This document shows positions 23,296-31,642 of a stretch of DNA of 33,550 nucleotides, piece by piece; position 1 is the stretch's first letter; each line of letters starts with the position of its first letter. Location: the NCBI GenBank assembly GCA_002789915.1, contig PFUD01000178.1, positions 1 to 33,550 of the forward strand. Reading direction: 5' to 3'. This stretch comes from Comamonadaceae bacterium CG_4_9_14_3_um_filter_60_33 (GTDB taxonomy: Bacteria; Pseudomonadota; Gammaproteobacteria; Burkholderiales; Burkholderiaceae_C). A program made the translations under genes and the position numbers. Under the pieces are notes generated by a model. The model had not been told where the DNA came from and did not search any database. It was given only the letters and a program-made list of their open reading frames with translations.

Positions 23296-24501
23296 ATGAC
23301 CATTCAACGCGCTGCCTTGACCCCATTTTGCGCTCGCCTGCAAGAGCCGCGCCGGTTTCTGCAGGTCATTGCAGGACCGCGTCAAGTGGGAAAAACGACG
23401 CTGGTGCAGCAAGCCCTGTCGCAGTTGTCCAATTTGTCTGGCAAGCGCATCGCCCAGCACAGTGTGAGTGCCGATAACCCGGGCTTGGTGGGGAGCAGTT
23501 GGCTCAAGACCCAATGGGAAACGGCGCGCGCCCTGGCCGCTCAGGCGGGCTGCTGCATTCTGGTACTTGACGAAGTGCAAAAACTACCCGGCTGGACAGA
23601 AGAGGTCAAACGTCTGTGGGACGAAGACACGCGCGTGGGACGCGATGTCCGGGTGGTCGTGCTTGGTTCCGCGCCTTTGCTGATCTCGCGCGGCTTGACC
23701 GAAAGCATGGCCGGACGTTTTGAGATGACTCGCATGGGGCACTGGACATTTTTGGAAATGCAACAGGCGTTTGGCTTCACGCTGGATCAGTTTATTTATT
23801 TTGGCGGCTACCCCGGCGCGGCAAGCCTGGTGGGAGACGCCCCGCGCTGGGCCGCGTATGTGCGCGACGCGCTGATTGAAACCACCATCAGTAAAGACGT
23901 GTTGATGATGAGCCCGGTGCAAAAGCCGGCCTTGTTGCACCGGCTGTTTGACCTGGCTTGCCGCTACAGCGGGCAAGAGTTGAGCTACCAAAAAATGCTG
24001 GGGCAACTTGAAGGCGCGGGCAACACCACCACGCTGGCTCATTACCTGGAACTGCTTGAAGGGGCGGGCATGGTGTGCGGGCTGCAAAAGTATTCTGGTC
24101 AAGCGGTGCGTCAGCGTGGCTCCAGCCCAAAACTGCAGGTTTTCAACACGGCCCTGCTGGGGGTGAATGCGATGTTTGAGGGCCTCAGCATGGCGCGCCT
24201 GCGAGCCACACCCGAGCGCTGGGGGCGAATGGCCGAAAGTGCCGTTGGCGCCGAGTTGCTGGCGCGCCACCTGGCACATAGCAGCACGCAGCCGCTGATT
24301 CACTATTGGCGCGACGGTGTCCACGAGGTCGATTACGTGTTGCGCCACCAGGGTGAGCTGTTTGCCTTCGAGGTGAAAAGCGGATCCAACCCAGGCAATG
24401 TGAAAGGCTTGGATGCCTTTTGCAAGCTCAATCCCGCGTGCCGCCCCCTGGTGCTGGGCACAGGGGGAATACCCCTGCAAACCTGGTTCGAAGCTATTTG
24501 A
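23296..24501 (+). CDS. AAA-family ATPase with DUF4143 C-terminal domain
   Basis: A 401-residue stand-alone ATPase of the AAA_14/DUF4143 group, common in bacteria and mostly uncharacterised. Walker A is GPRQVGKTT with K33; Walker B is CILVLDEVQKLPGW with D92 and E93; GSAPLLISRGLTESMAGRFE is the sensor block. A winged-helix-like linker (YQKMLGQLEGAGNTTTLAHY) precedes the DUF4143 domain, with the nuclease-like end YWRDGVHEVDYVL and LFAFEVKSGSN (PD-(D/E)xK-like D...ExK). Whether it has nuclease activity is unknown; some relatives are linked to mobile DNA. It stands alone between valS and ahpF with its own AT-rich upstream region. Confidence 0.88.
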   Translation: MTIQRAALTPFCARLQEPRRFLQVIAGPRQVGKTTLVQQALSQLSNLSGKRIAQHSVSADNPGLVGSSWLKTQWETARALAAQAGCCILVLDEVQKLPGWTEEVKRLWDEDTRVGRDVRVVVLGSAPLLISRGLTESMAGRFEMTRMGHWTFLEMQQAFGFTLDQFIYFGGYPGAASLVGDAPRWAAYVRDALIETTISKDVLMMSPVQKPALLHRLFDLACRYSGQELSYQKMLGQLEGAGNTTTLAHYLELLEGAGMVCGLQKYSGQAVRQRGSSPKLQVFNTALLGVNAMFEGLSMARLRATPERWGRMAESAVGAELLARHLAHSSTQPLIHYWRDGVHEVDYVLRHQGELFAFEVKSGSNPGNVKGLDAFCKLNPACRPLVLGTGGIPLQTWFEAI

Positions 24502-24513
24502 GGCTGAGCCAAG

Positions 24514-24531
24514 CCCGCAGGGAATTGCGGG
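24514..24531. terminator. Possible hairpin between convergent ATPase and ahpF genes
   Basis: CCCGCA and TGCGGG form a perfect 6-bp stem around GGGAAT in the 31-base gap between the two stop codons. No T-run follows in either direction, so termination would be inefficient. Confidence 0.3.
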
Positions 24532-24532
24532 T

Positions 24533-26140
24533 TCAGGCCATGGCCGCTTCGGCTGGGGCGGCAGCCGCTTGCGTTGCAACTGCGGGCATACGCATCAGGT
24601 AGTCAAACGCACCCAGCGCGGCTTTTGCACCGTCGCCGGTGGCGATGATGATCTGCTTGAAAGGCACCGTGGTTGCATCGCCTGCAGCGTACACGCCGGG
24701 GAGCGAAGTTGCTCCTTTGGCATCCACCACAATTTCGCCGTGGCGTGACAGCTCCAGCGTGCCCTTGAGCCACTCGGTGTTAGGCACCAAGCCAATTTGC
24801 ACAAAAACACCTGCCAATTCAACGTGGTGCAAGGACTCGGTGGCACGGTCTTTGTAAGTCAAGCCGTTCACCTTTTGCCCGTCACCGGTGATCTCGGTGG
24901 TTTGGGCGTTGGTGTGAATGGTCACATTAGGCAAACTCTTGAGCTTATTGACCAGCACCGCATCGGCACGCAGCTTGGTATCAAATTCGATCAGGATGAC
25001 ATGGGCCACCACGCCGGCCAGGTCAATGGCTGCTTCAACGCCAGAATTGCCACCGCCAATGACCGCTGTGCGCTTGCCCTTGAACAGTGGGCCGTCACAG
25101 TGCGGGCAATACGCCACGCCCTTATTTTTGTACTGCTCTTCACCGGGCACATTGACGTTGCGCCAGCGCGCGCCGGTGCTCAGAATCACCGTCTTGCTTT
25201 TCAGACTGCCGCCGTTGGCGAGCTGAATCTCGACCAGACCATTGGGCTCGGCGGGCGCGACCAGCTTGTCGGCACGCTGCAGGTTCATGATGTTGACGTC
25301 GTAGGCCTTGACGTGCGCTTCGAGCGCCGCAGCAAACTTGGGGCCGTCAGTTTCCAGCACGGAAACATAGTTTTCAATTCCCAGCGTATCGTTCACCTGA
25401 CCACCAAAACGCTCGGCCACGATGCCGGTGCGAATGCCTTTACGGGCGGCATACACCGCGGCTGCCGCACCGGCCGGACCACCGCCCACAATCAGCACGT
25501 CGTAGGGTGCCTGGGCGCTCAGTTTGGCGGCGTCGCGCACCGCAGCACCGCTGTCGAGCTTGGCCACAATTTCTTCCACCAGCATGCGGCCCGAGCCAAA
25601 CACCTGGCCGTTCAAAAACACCATCGGCACCGCCATCACCTGGCGCTCATTGACTTCAGCCTGAAATGCGCCGCCTTCAATGACCACGGTCTTGACCTTG
25701 GGGTTGAGCACCGCCATCAACGCCAGCGCCTGCACCACGTCCGGGCAGTTGTGGCAGCTCAGCGACATGTAGACCTCAAAATTGAAGTCACCGTCGAGCG
25801 CCTTGATCTGGTCAATTAAATCCTGCTCGACCTTGGGCGGGTGGCCGCCGGTCCACAGCAGCGCCAGCACCAGTGAAGTGAATTCATGGCCCAACGGCAA
25901 GCCGGCAAAACGCAGGCTGTTGTTGCTACCGACGCGTTGCAGGCTGAACGACGGCTTGCGTGCGTCATTGCCGTCGGTTTTGAGCGTGATCTTGTCGCTG
26001 CGCAGGCCCTGGATGGTCTGCAATAGCAAGAGCATGTCGCGGGAGTTCTCGGAGTCGTCTAAGGAAGCGTTGATCTCGAACGGCAGTTGTACGCGCTCCA
26101 GGTAGGCGCCGAGCTGTGTCTTGAGGGTGTCGTCCAACAT
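24533..26140 (-). CDS. ahpF: Alkyl hydroperoxide reductase subunit F
   Basis: A 535-residue FAD flavoprotein that uses NADH to reduce AhpC. Two redox CxxC pairs fall at exactly the E. coli positions: C129/C132 in SCHNCPDVV in the N-terminal thioredoxin-fold domain, and C345/C348 in YCPHCDGP in the thioredoxin-reductase-like domain. FAD-binding [18 protein letters not shown] and NAD-binding [16 protein letters not shown] are present. The C-terminal 20 residues are Ala-rich and not conserved. It is downstream of ahpC with a 126-base gap holding two hairpins. Confidence 0.96.
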   Translation of the reverse strand: MLDDTLKTQLGAYLERVQLPFEINASLDDSENSRDMLLLLQTIQGLRSDKITLKTDGNDARKPSFSLQRVGSNNSLRFAGLPLGHEFTSLVLALLWTGGHPPKVEQDLIDQIKALDGDFNFEVYMSLSCHNCPDVVQALALMAVLNPKVKTVVIEGGAFQAEVNERQVMAVPMVFLNGQVFGSGRMLVEEIVAKLDSGAAVRDAAKLSAQAPYDVLIVGGGPAGAAAAVYAARKGIRTGIVAERFGGQVNDTLGIENYVSVLETDGPKFAAALEAHVKAYDVNIMNLQRADKLVAPAEPNGLVEIQLANGGSLKSKTVILSTGARWRNVNVPGEEQYKNKGVAYCPHCDGPLFKGKRTAVIGGGNSGVEAAIDLAGVVAHVILIEFDTKLRADAVLVNKLKSLPNVTIHTNAQTTEITGDGQKVNGLTYKDRATESLHHVELAGVFVQIGLVPNTEWLKGTLELSRHGEIVVDAKGATSLPGVYAAGDATTVPFKQIIIATGDGAKAALGAFDYLMRMPAVATQAAAAPAEAAMA

Positions 26141-26178
26141 GTCTTTCGTTCTTTCGTAATTAAGCGACTTTGAGAACC

Positions 26179-26241
26179 GGCCTCTGCCAAATGAATGAGC
26201 GACTGAGGCCAGAAATGCGCTAGCGAACCTTGTGAGTTCGC
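26179..26241 (-). other. Two hairpins between ahpC and ahpF
   Basis: GGCCTC (26179-26184) pairs with GAGGCC (26205-26210), and GCGAAC (26223-26228) pairs with GTTCGC (26236-26241). Neither has a T-run. They may act as a partial terminator or mRNA-stability element that keeps AhpF at a lower level than AhpC. Confidence 0.4.
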
Positions 26242-26266
26242 CAGCGGTGGGAATCAGTGAGGCGAC

Positions 26267-26830
26267 TTAGATCTTGCCAACCAGGTCGATCGACGGGGCG
26301 ATGGTCTTGGCGCCTTCGTTCCACTTGGCGGGGCAGACTTCACCCGGGTGCGCGGCGGTGTACTGGGCAGCTTTGAGCTTACGCAGGGTTTCCTTGACGT
26401 CACGGGCGATTTCGTTGGAGTGGATTTCCAGGGTCTTGATGACGCCGTCGGGGTTGACGACAAAGGTGCCGCGATAAGCCAGGCCGTCTGCGTCGATGTG
26501 CACGTCAAATCCGCGGGTCAGGGTGTGGGTGGGGTCGCCCACCAGCGGGAATTTGGCCTTGCCCACAGCGGGAGAGGTTTCGTGCCAGACTTTGTGCGAG
26601 AAGTGGGTGTCGGTGGTCACGATGTAGACCTCGGCGCCCATTTTCTGGAACTCGGCGTAGTTGTCGGCGGCGTCTTCGACTTCGGTGGGGCAGTTAAAGG
26701 TGAAGGCCGCCGGCATGAATATCACGACCGACCACTTGCCCTTCATGCTTTCGTTGCTGACTTCAACAAACTTGCCGTTGTGAAAGGCCTGGGCTTTGAA
26801 TTCGGGGATTTGCGTGTTGATCAGGGACAT
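26267..26830 (-). CDS. ahpC: Alkyl hydroperoxide reductase subunit C (peroxiredoxin)
   Basis: A 187-residue typical 2-Cys peroxiredoxin that reduces H2O2 and organic peroxides. The peroxidatic C47 is in FTFNCPTEVEDAA and the resolving C166 in HPGEVCPAKW, both at the usual positions, and the length equals that of E. coli AhpC. The C-terminal YF-type flap is not present; the chain ends IDLVGKI, as in the AhpF-dependent group. An AGGAG site precedes the ATG by a few bases. It is first in ahpC-ahpF. Confidence 0.97.
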   Translation of the reverse strand: MSLINTQIPEFKAQAFHNGKFVEVSNESMKGKWSVVIFMPAAFTFNCPTEVEDAADNYAEFQKMGAEVYIVTTDTHFSHKVWHETSPAVGKAKFPLVGDPTHTLTRGFDVHIDADGLAYRGTFVVNPDGVIKTLEIHSNEIARDVKETLRKLKAAQYTAAHPGEVCPAKWNEGAKTIAPSIDLVGKI

Positions 26831-26919
26831 AAAAGACTCCTAAGAAAAAGAGGGTTAATAAAAGAGACTGAAAAAAAGACTTGTCTCGGCAAACATCAAA
26901 GCGTTAACCGATGTGCGAA

Positions 26920-26974
26920 ATCATAGTGGCGTTCTATCGCCTTCATGATGCATTGTTTATAAGCTATCGATAGC
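26920..26974 (-). promoter_or_regulatory. ahpC promoter with OxyR-like palindrome
   Basis: GCTATCGATAGC (26963-26974) is a perfect 12-bp palindrome made of the CTAT/ATAG elements that OxyR contacts, with a further ATAG on the minus strand outside it. TATGAT (26925-26920, minus strand) is a 5/6 -10 candidate about 90 bases before the ahpC ATG. The dyad centre would lie roughly 50 bases upstream of transcription start, a plausible activator position. Element spacing does not exactly match the E. coli consensus. Confidence 0.45.
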
Positions 26975-27046
26975 CAAACTATATGGCGCGCAGCAGGGTC
27001 GAGCTTGCATGCATCCGGAGCAACGCCCCGAATGATGAGAGAGTAC

Positions 27047-27119
27047 CGTCATCGCGAGCGTAGCGTGGCGATCCATGTCTTCGCAAGTCGTGGATTGCAT
27101 CACTTCGTTCGCAATGACG
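27047..27119. repeat. 73-bp hairpin repeat (REP/MITE-like)
   Basis: CGTCATCGCGAGCG... on the left (27047-27077) faces ...CGTTCGCAATGACG on the right (to 27119). The 31-base arms are inverted with about three quarters identity around a short central loop. The arm style, GTCAT(T/C)GCGA followed by GCNATCCA, is that of a palindromic repeat family scattered in many bacterial genomes. No coding capacity. It sits between ahpC and the TA pair. Confidence 0.7.
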
Positions 27120-27139
27120 ACATTCTTTTACGTTAACAA

Positions 27140-27169
27140 TTAACAATAAGTTGCTATTCAACAAATAAT
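27140..27169 (+). promoter_or_regulatory. Promoter of the ParD/ParE-like TA pair
   Basis: TTAACA (27140-27145) and AATAAT (27164-27169) each match the sigma-70 hexamers at 5 of 6 positions, 18 bp apart, in an AT-rich stretch. Transcription would start near 27176. Confidence 0.5.
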
Positions 27170-27182
27170 TAGAATGCTTCAT

Positions 27183-27197
27183 CGTGCATGATGCACG
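27183..27197 (+). promoter_or_regulatory. TA operator candidate
   Basis: CGTGCATGATGCACG is a perfect 15-base palindrome with a central G, just downstream of the predicted transcription start and 44 bases before the antitoxin ATG. Such a position suits autorepression by the antitoxin. Confidence 0.5.
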
Positions 27198-27240
27198 CCA
27201 TTCGCAAGCCCATGAAAATCCAAAGCCAAAGGTCAACGAG

Positions 27241-27738
27241 ATGCAAACCTTGAACCTGGAACAACTCAAAGCCGCCACACTGGCCGGCGGCATTACCGGC
27301 ATCACCCTGCGTGGTGACGGCGCGGCGTTTGTGGTCAATGTGCACACCCAGCGCGGCGAGGCCATCATGGTCACCTCGCGCCAGCAACCAAGGCGTTTTG
27401 CTGATCCGCGCAAAGCGCTGCAAGTGCTGCGCAGCATCGGCTGGACCCAATGCCAGATGGATGTCGTTGAGTGGCGCCCGGAAGAGCGCGCCCTTGAAAA
27501 GCGCGCGCGCCCGGACCGCAGTGCCGCCCTGAAAGCCGCGCACGAGGCCGCCCAGGCCGATGCCGACTACGACCGCTGGTTTCGCGCCAAGGTGCAGGCC
27601 TCTATTGACGGGCTCAAGGATGGCAGTAACCGGGTCTATACCGCAGAAGAATGGAAATCTGTCCGAGCCGACATGATTGCGCGTATCAAGACAAGGCAAT
27701 CAAAGGCGGCACAAGCGCATGCATCGGCAGTCGCGTGA
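27241..27738 (+). CDS. Antitoxin of a ParE/RelE-type TA pair (ParD/ParC-like)
   Basis: A 165-residue protein. Residues 1-75 (MQTLNLEQLKAATLAGGITG ... QQPRRFADPRKALQVLRSIG) form a compact domain recalled from a family annotated as ParC/plasmid-stabilisation antitoxin. The C-terminal part (YDRWFRAKVQASIDGLKDGS ... EEWKSVRADMIARI) has the WFRAKVQ...L pattern of ParD-type toxin-binding tails. The ATG at 27241 starts the conserved MQTLNL; the longer frame from 27184 begins inside the operator palindrome. It overlaps the toxin start by four bases (GTGA), so translation is coupled. Family assignment is from memory of the motif, not from a search. Confidence 0.72.
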   Translation: MQTLNLEQLKAATLAGGITGITLRGDGAAFVVNVHTQRGEAIMVTSRQQPRRFADPRKALQVLRSIGWTQCQMDVVEWRPEERALEKRARPDRSAALKAAHEAAQADADYDRWFRAKVQASIDGLKDGSNRVYTAEEWKSVRADMIARIKTRQSKAAQAHASAVA

Positions 27739-28019
27739 CGCGCTTGCTCGCGGTGAGCCGGTTTGAGCCTTACCGCCTGGACTTGCAAGACGTGCACGGT
27801 TACATCGAACAAGACAACGCCGATGCCGCCATGGTTTTGCTGCTGCACATCGAGGATCAGGTGGACAGCCTGGCGGACCCCAACTTTCCGCGCCGCAAAG
27901 GGCGAATACCCGGCACGCTGGAGCTGGTGGTGCACCCGAATTACATTGTGGTGCTTCAGCAAACCGACACCACCGTGACGGTGTTGAACCTGTTGCATGT
28001 GGCCCGGCAGTATCCGTAG
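27735..28019 (+). CDS. RelE/ParE-family toxin
   Basis: A 94-residue RelE/ParE-superfamily toxin beginning with GTG. YRLDLQDVHGYIEQDNADAA is the N-terminal helix pair, FPRRKGRIPGTLELVVHPNY the central strand block (GRxxGTxELxVHPxYxVVY in the family), and VTVLNLLHVARQYP the C-terminal strand ending R-Q-Y-P. ParE members poison gyrase and RelE members cut mRNA; the sequence alone does not settle which, though the RQ(W/Y)P ending is common in ParE annotations. The GTG at 27735 is chosen because it overlaps the antitoxin stop and begins the domain. Confidence 0.85.
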   Translation: MTRLLAVSRFEPYRLDLQDVHGYIEQDNADAAMVLLLHIEDQVDSLADPNFPRRKGRIPGTLELVVHPNYIVVLQQTDTTVTVLNLLHVARQYP

Positions 28020-28044
28020 GCTGTTATTTTTTACGTACACTTTT

Positions 28045-28824
28045 ATGCTTTTTTTACTCTCCCCCGCCAAATCGCTCGACTTCAATCCGCCTGCTGCTGA
28101 GGTGCCGCATACTCAACCGCTGTTTGTGCCACAGGCCCGTGCCTTGATTGACATCCTGCAACAAAAGTCGCCCCAAGACATTGCCAGCCTGATGAGTCTG
28201 AGCGACAGCCTGGCCGGTCTGAACGTGGCCCGCTACCAAGCCTGGTCGCCCAAGTTCACGGCCAAAAATGCCAAGCAGGCCGTGCTGGCCTTCAACGGCG
28301 ATGTCTACGATGGCCTCGACGCCAAAACCTTGCGTGCTGACGAGTTGGCCTGGGCGCAAGACCATGTTTGCATTTTGAGCGGCCTGTACGGCGTGCTGCG
28401 GCCCTTGGACTATATGCAGCCCTACCGGCTGGAAATGGGAACCAAGCTGCCCAACCCGCGCGGACGGGACCTGTACCAGTTTTGGGGTTCGCAGATTGCC
28501 GACTACCTCAACACCCGGCTGGCCGCCGACACCACCCCGGCCGTCATCAACCTGGCCAGCCAGGAATACTTCAAGGCGCTGGACAAAAAGGCGCTCAAGG
28601 CACGGGTGGTGGACTGCGTGTTCGAGGACTTCAAGGACGGCCAATACAAAATCATCAGCTTTTATGCCAAGCGTGCGCGCGGCCTGATGACGCGTTTTGC
28701 CACTACCCGGCGCTTGAGCTTGCCAGCGCAACTCAAAGACTTCAACCTCGACGGTTATGCGTTCGCTGCGACATCGTCCAGCGCCGAGCGGCTGGTATTT
28801 CGCCGCCAGCTACAAGCTGGATAA
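28045..28824 (+). CDS. yaaA: Peroxide stress protein YaaA (DUF328/UPF0246)
   Basis: A 259-residue YaaA homologue (E. coli 258). YaaA lowers intracellular free iron during H2O2 stress and so limits DNA damage; it has a DNA-binding fold. Family motifs: LFLLSPAKSLDF at the start, FNGDVYDGLDAKTL, ILSGLYGVLRPLDYMQPYRL and NLASQEYFKAL. The ATG at 28045 starts the conserved MLFLLSPAK. It lies 25 bases after the TA toxin, with ahpC-ahpF close by on the other strand, so two peroxide-defence loci are neighbours. Confidence 0.95.
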   Translation: MLFLLSPAKSLDFNPPAAEVPHTQPLFVPQARALIDILQQKSPQDIASLMSLSDSLAGLNVARYQAWSPKFTAKNAKQAVLAFNGDVYDGLDAKTLRADELAWAQDHVCILSGLYGVLRPLDYMQPYRLEMGTKLPNPRGRDLYQFWGSQIADYLNTRLAADTTPAVINLASQEYFKALDKKALKARVVDCVFEDFKDGQYKIISFYAKRARGLMTRFATTRRLSLPAQLKDFNLDGYAFAATSSSAERLVFRRQLQAG

Positions 28825-29029
28825 GTGTTTTCCCTATGTGTCGCAGCGATTGCCGATTTTCCTGCGCAACTGCGTCAAACCCAAAAAACTGGTTGAAGAC
28901 AACATCACGGAAGGCACGCCCGATTAAAAGAAAAGCCATGGCAGCCTCGGGTCGGGTCCGACAGGTGATAAATTCAGGCAATTAAATCCGGTTTGTTGAC
29001 CGGGACTTCCTTTTTTATTGGCCTTTCTC

Positions 29030-29875
29030 ATGACCCCTGCTGCAACTTCCCCGCTTGGTCAAACCGCGTGCTATGCCGACCAATACGATCCGGCCCTGCT
29101 GTTCCCGATTGCCCGTGCGCCACACCGCGCCGAACTGGGCATTGGCGCCACCCTGCCCTTCATGGGCGCCGACCTCTGGACTGCGTTCGAGCTGAGCTGG
29201 CTCAACGCACGCGGCAAGCCGCAGGTGGCGCTGGCACACTTGGCTGTGCCGTGCGAGTCGATCAACATCATCGAAAGCAAATCGCTCAAGCTCTACCTGG
29301 GCAGTTTCAACAACAGCCGTTTTGCCGATGCTGCCGATGTAGTGACCCACTTGCGCGCCGACCTGACCGAAGCCGCCTGGCGCGGTGGCGTGGTGCAAAG
29401 CAGCGTGGGCGTGAAGCTGGTGGCCGCCGACGTGTTCGACCGCGAACCCATCTTTGACCTCGATGGCCTGAGCCTGGACCGGCTCGACCTGGACTGCAAC
29501 CGCTACAACCCGGCGCCCGAACTGCTCAGCGCCGCCACGGATGAAGAACCGGTGTCAGAGGTGCTCACCAGCAACCTGCTGCGCAGCAACTGCCCGGTTA
29601 CCGGCCAGCCCGACTGGGGCAGCGTGCAGATCAGCTACTTTGGCCCGCAAATCGACCAGGCCGGGCTGCTGCGCTACCTCATCAGCTTTCGCCAGCACCA
29701 GGGTTTTCATGAGGACTGCGTGGAGCGCATGTTCATGGACGTCTCGGCGCGCTGCCGCCCGCACAAGCTCAGCGTGTATGCCCGCTACACGCGCCGCGGC
29801 GGCATTGACATCAACCCGTTTCGCACCAGTTACCCGCAGGCGCTGCCACCCAACCGCCGCAACGCGCGCCAATAG
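29030..29875 (+). CDS. queF: NADPH-dependent 7-cyano-7-deazaguanine reductase QueF
   Basis: A 281-residue long-form QueF (E. coli type, 282) that reduces preQ0 to preQ1 in queuosine biosynthesis for tRNA. The thioimide-forming cysteine is C188 in [12 protein letters not shown] and the proton donor D195; E. coli uses C190 and D197. [13 protein letters not shown] is the NADPH/substrate block and [15 protein letters not shown] carries the conserved HE. The ATG at 29030 is chosen because family members start close to there; a TTG at 29018 is in frame. No Shine-Dalgarno sequence is visible. Confidence 0.95.
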   Translation: MTPAATSPLGQTACYADQYDPALLFPIARAPHRAELGIGATLPFMGADLWTAFELSWLNARGKPQVALAHLAVPCESINIIESKSLKLYLGSFNNSRFADAADVVTHLRADLTEAAWRGGVVQSSVGVKLVAADVFDREPIFDLDGLSLDRLDLDCNRYNPAPELLSAATDEEPVSEVLTSNLLRSNCPVTGQPDWGSVQISYFGPQIDQAGLLRYLISFRQHQGFHEDCVERMFMDVSARCRPHKLSVYARYTRRGGIDINPFRTSYPQALPPNRRNARQ

Positions 29876-29932
29876 CCGCCAACAGCCAATCCCTTGTCAC
29901 CCGCAATAATGCCGTTTCACGCCTACCACGCC

Positions 29933-31573
29933 ATGATGACACCAGCCAAAAACACCGACCTTGACACGATCGAAGGCCTACTCGGACGACTGGAGCACCT
30001 CAACAAAATCGGTGCTGCGCTGTCCCAGGAGCGCGACATCAACCGCCTGCTGGAATCTATATTGCTGGCGACCAAGCGCATTACCCGCGCCGACGGCGGC
30101 ACCATCTACAGCAAGAATACCAGCAGCAACAGCTTGCAGTTTGAAATTTTGCGGACCGATTCGCACCAGATTGCAATGGGTGGTAGCGCCGATGAGCCGG
30201 TACATTTCCCCGACCTGCCGCTGGTCAACGCCGCGGGCGCACCAAACGACTCGCTGGTGGCGGCTTATTCGGCCATTCACTGCGTCACCGTCAACATCAA
30301 AGACGCTTACAACGACCCCGATTTCAACTTTTCTGGCACCCGCGTGTTTGACCAGAATACCGGCTACCGCTCCCAGTCTTTCCTGACCGTGCCAATGTGC
30401 AACCAGGACGGCGATGTAATTGGCGTGCTGCAATTGATCAACGCCACGCGAGCCGGCAGCTCGGAGGTGGCGCCCTTTTCCCAGGCCGACCAGCAACTGG
30501 TGGAGTCGCTCGCCTCGCAGGCCGCCATTGTGCTTAACACCCACCTGCTGATCAAACAGCTGGAAGACCTGTTTGAATCCTTCGTCAGCCTGATCAATCT
30601 GGCCATTGACGAAAAGTCGCCCTACACCGGGGGCCACTGCCAGCGCGTGCCAACTCTGACCATGATGCTGGCTGAAGCTGCGGCGAAAAACCAGGAGGGC
30701 CCGCTGGCCGATTTCAACATGTCCGAGATGGACCGCTACGAGCTCAAGATTGCCAGCTTGCTGCACGACTGCGGCAAGATCACCACCCCGGTGCACGTGG
30801 TGGACAAAGCCACCAAACTGCAAACCCTGTTTGACCGCATCGAACTGATCGACACCCGTTTTGAGGTGCTCAAGCGCGACGCCGAAATTGCCGCCCTGCG
30901 CCAGCAACTGGGCTTGCGCCCCTGTGTCGACGCCAGCGCCGAGCAGGCAGTAACAACCACGCTGGCGAGCCAACTCGACACGCTCGACGAAGAACGCCAA
31001 TTTTTGCGCGCCAGCAATTCGGGCGGCGAGTTCATGAGCGACGCCGCCGTGGCGCGCGTGCGCCACATCGCCAGCCATTACCAATGGCGCAACGCCACCG
31101 GCCAGACCGCGGACTTTTTGTCGGTCGAGGAAACCGAAAACCTGTGCATCCGCAAAGGCACGCTGACCCCGGCAGAGCGCGGCATCATCAACGACCACAT
31201 CGTGTCCACCATCAAGATGCTGGAAAAGTTGCCCTGGCCCAAACACCTCAAAAACGTGCCCGAGTTTGCCGGTGGCCATCACGAACGCATGGACGGCAAG
31301 GGCTACCCCAAGGGCCTCACGCGCGAGCAAATGTCGGTGCAGGCGCGCATCTTGGGCATTGCCGACATTTTTGAGGCGCTGACAGCCTCTGATCGCCCTT
31401 ACAAGCCGGGCATGAAGCTGTCGCAAGCCATCGGCATCATGACCCGGATGAAAGAAAACGGCCACATCGACCCCGACCTGTTCGACATTTTTCTCAAGCA
31501 GGGCGTTTACCTCGAATACGCCCGGGCCTTCATCGACCCCACACAAATTGACGAAGTCAAGCTGACGCTTTAA
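29933..31573 (+). CDS. GAF + HD-GYP cyclic-di-GMP phosphodiesterase
   Basis: A protein of about 546 residues. An N-terminal GAF sensor domain spans roughly residues 20-190 (LNKIGAALSQERDINRLLES through QAAIVLNTHLL). The HD-GYP domain follows: FVSLINLAIDEKSPYTGGHC, then H278-D279 in LLHDCGKITTP, H449-H450-E451 in GGHHERMDGKGYP, which is the GYP motif, and the end block RILGIADIFEALTASDRPYK. It should hydrolyse cyclic-di-GMP, so it would act on motility, biofilm and virulence-type decisions. An insertion of roughly 110 residues separates the HD pair from the next motif (GTLTPAERGIINDHI). The start is uncertain: ATG 29933, ATG 29909 and TTG 29894 are all in frame and none has a ribosome site. 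Confidence 0.9.
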   Translation: MMTPAKNTDLDTIEGLLGRLEHLNKIGAALSQERDINRLLESILLATKRITRADGGTIYSKNTSSNSLQFEILRTDSHQIAMGGSADEPVHFPDLPLVNAAGAPNDSLVAAYSAIHCVTVNIKDAYNDPDFNFSGTRVFDQNTGYRSQSFLTVPMCNQDGDVIGVLQLINATRAGSSEVAPFSQADQQLVESLASQAAIVLNTHLLIKQLEDLFESFVSLINLAIDEKSPYTGGHCQRVPTLTMMLAEAAAKNQEGPLADFNMSEMDRYELKIASLLHDCGKITTPVHVVDKATKLQTLFDRIELIDTRFEVLKRDAEIAALRQQLGLRPCVDASAEQAVTTTLASQLDTLDEERQFLRASNSGGEFMSDAAVARVRHIASHYQWRNATGQTADFLSVEETENLCIRKGTLTPAERGIINDHIVSTIKMLEKLPWPKHLKNVPEFAGGHHERMDGKGYPKGLTREQMSVQARILGIADIFEALTASDRPYKPGMKLSQAIGIMTRMKENGHIDPDLFDIFLKQGVYLEYARAFIDPTQIDEVKLTL

Positions 31574-31642
31574 AAATTTATCTGCCGTTGCACTTGCCAG
31601 CCGTGGCAGGCGGACGATTGATGCAGCACGGATAATTGGCGC

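Noticed and set aside
28931-29029. Possible preQ1 riboswitch before queF
   Set aside because: No convincing match to the preQ1-I or -II core; only a short CCGGT/ACCGG hairpin and a detached T-run are present.
29978-31546. A 522-codon open frame on the minus strand opposite the HD-GYP gene
   Set aside because: Antisense shadow of a clearly coding gene with intact catalytic motifs on the plus strand.
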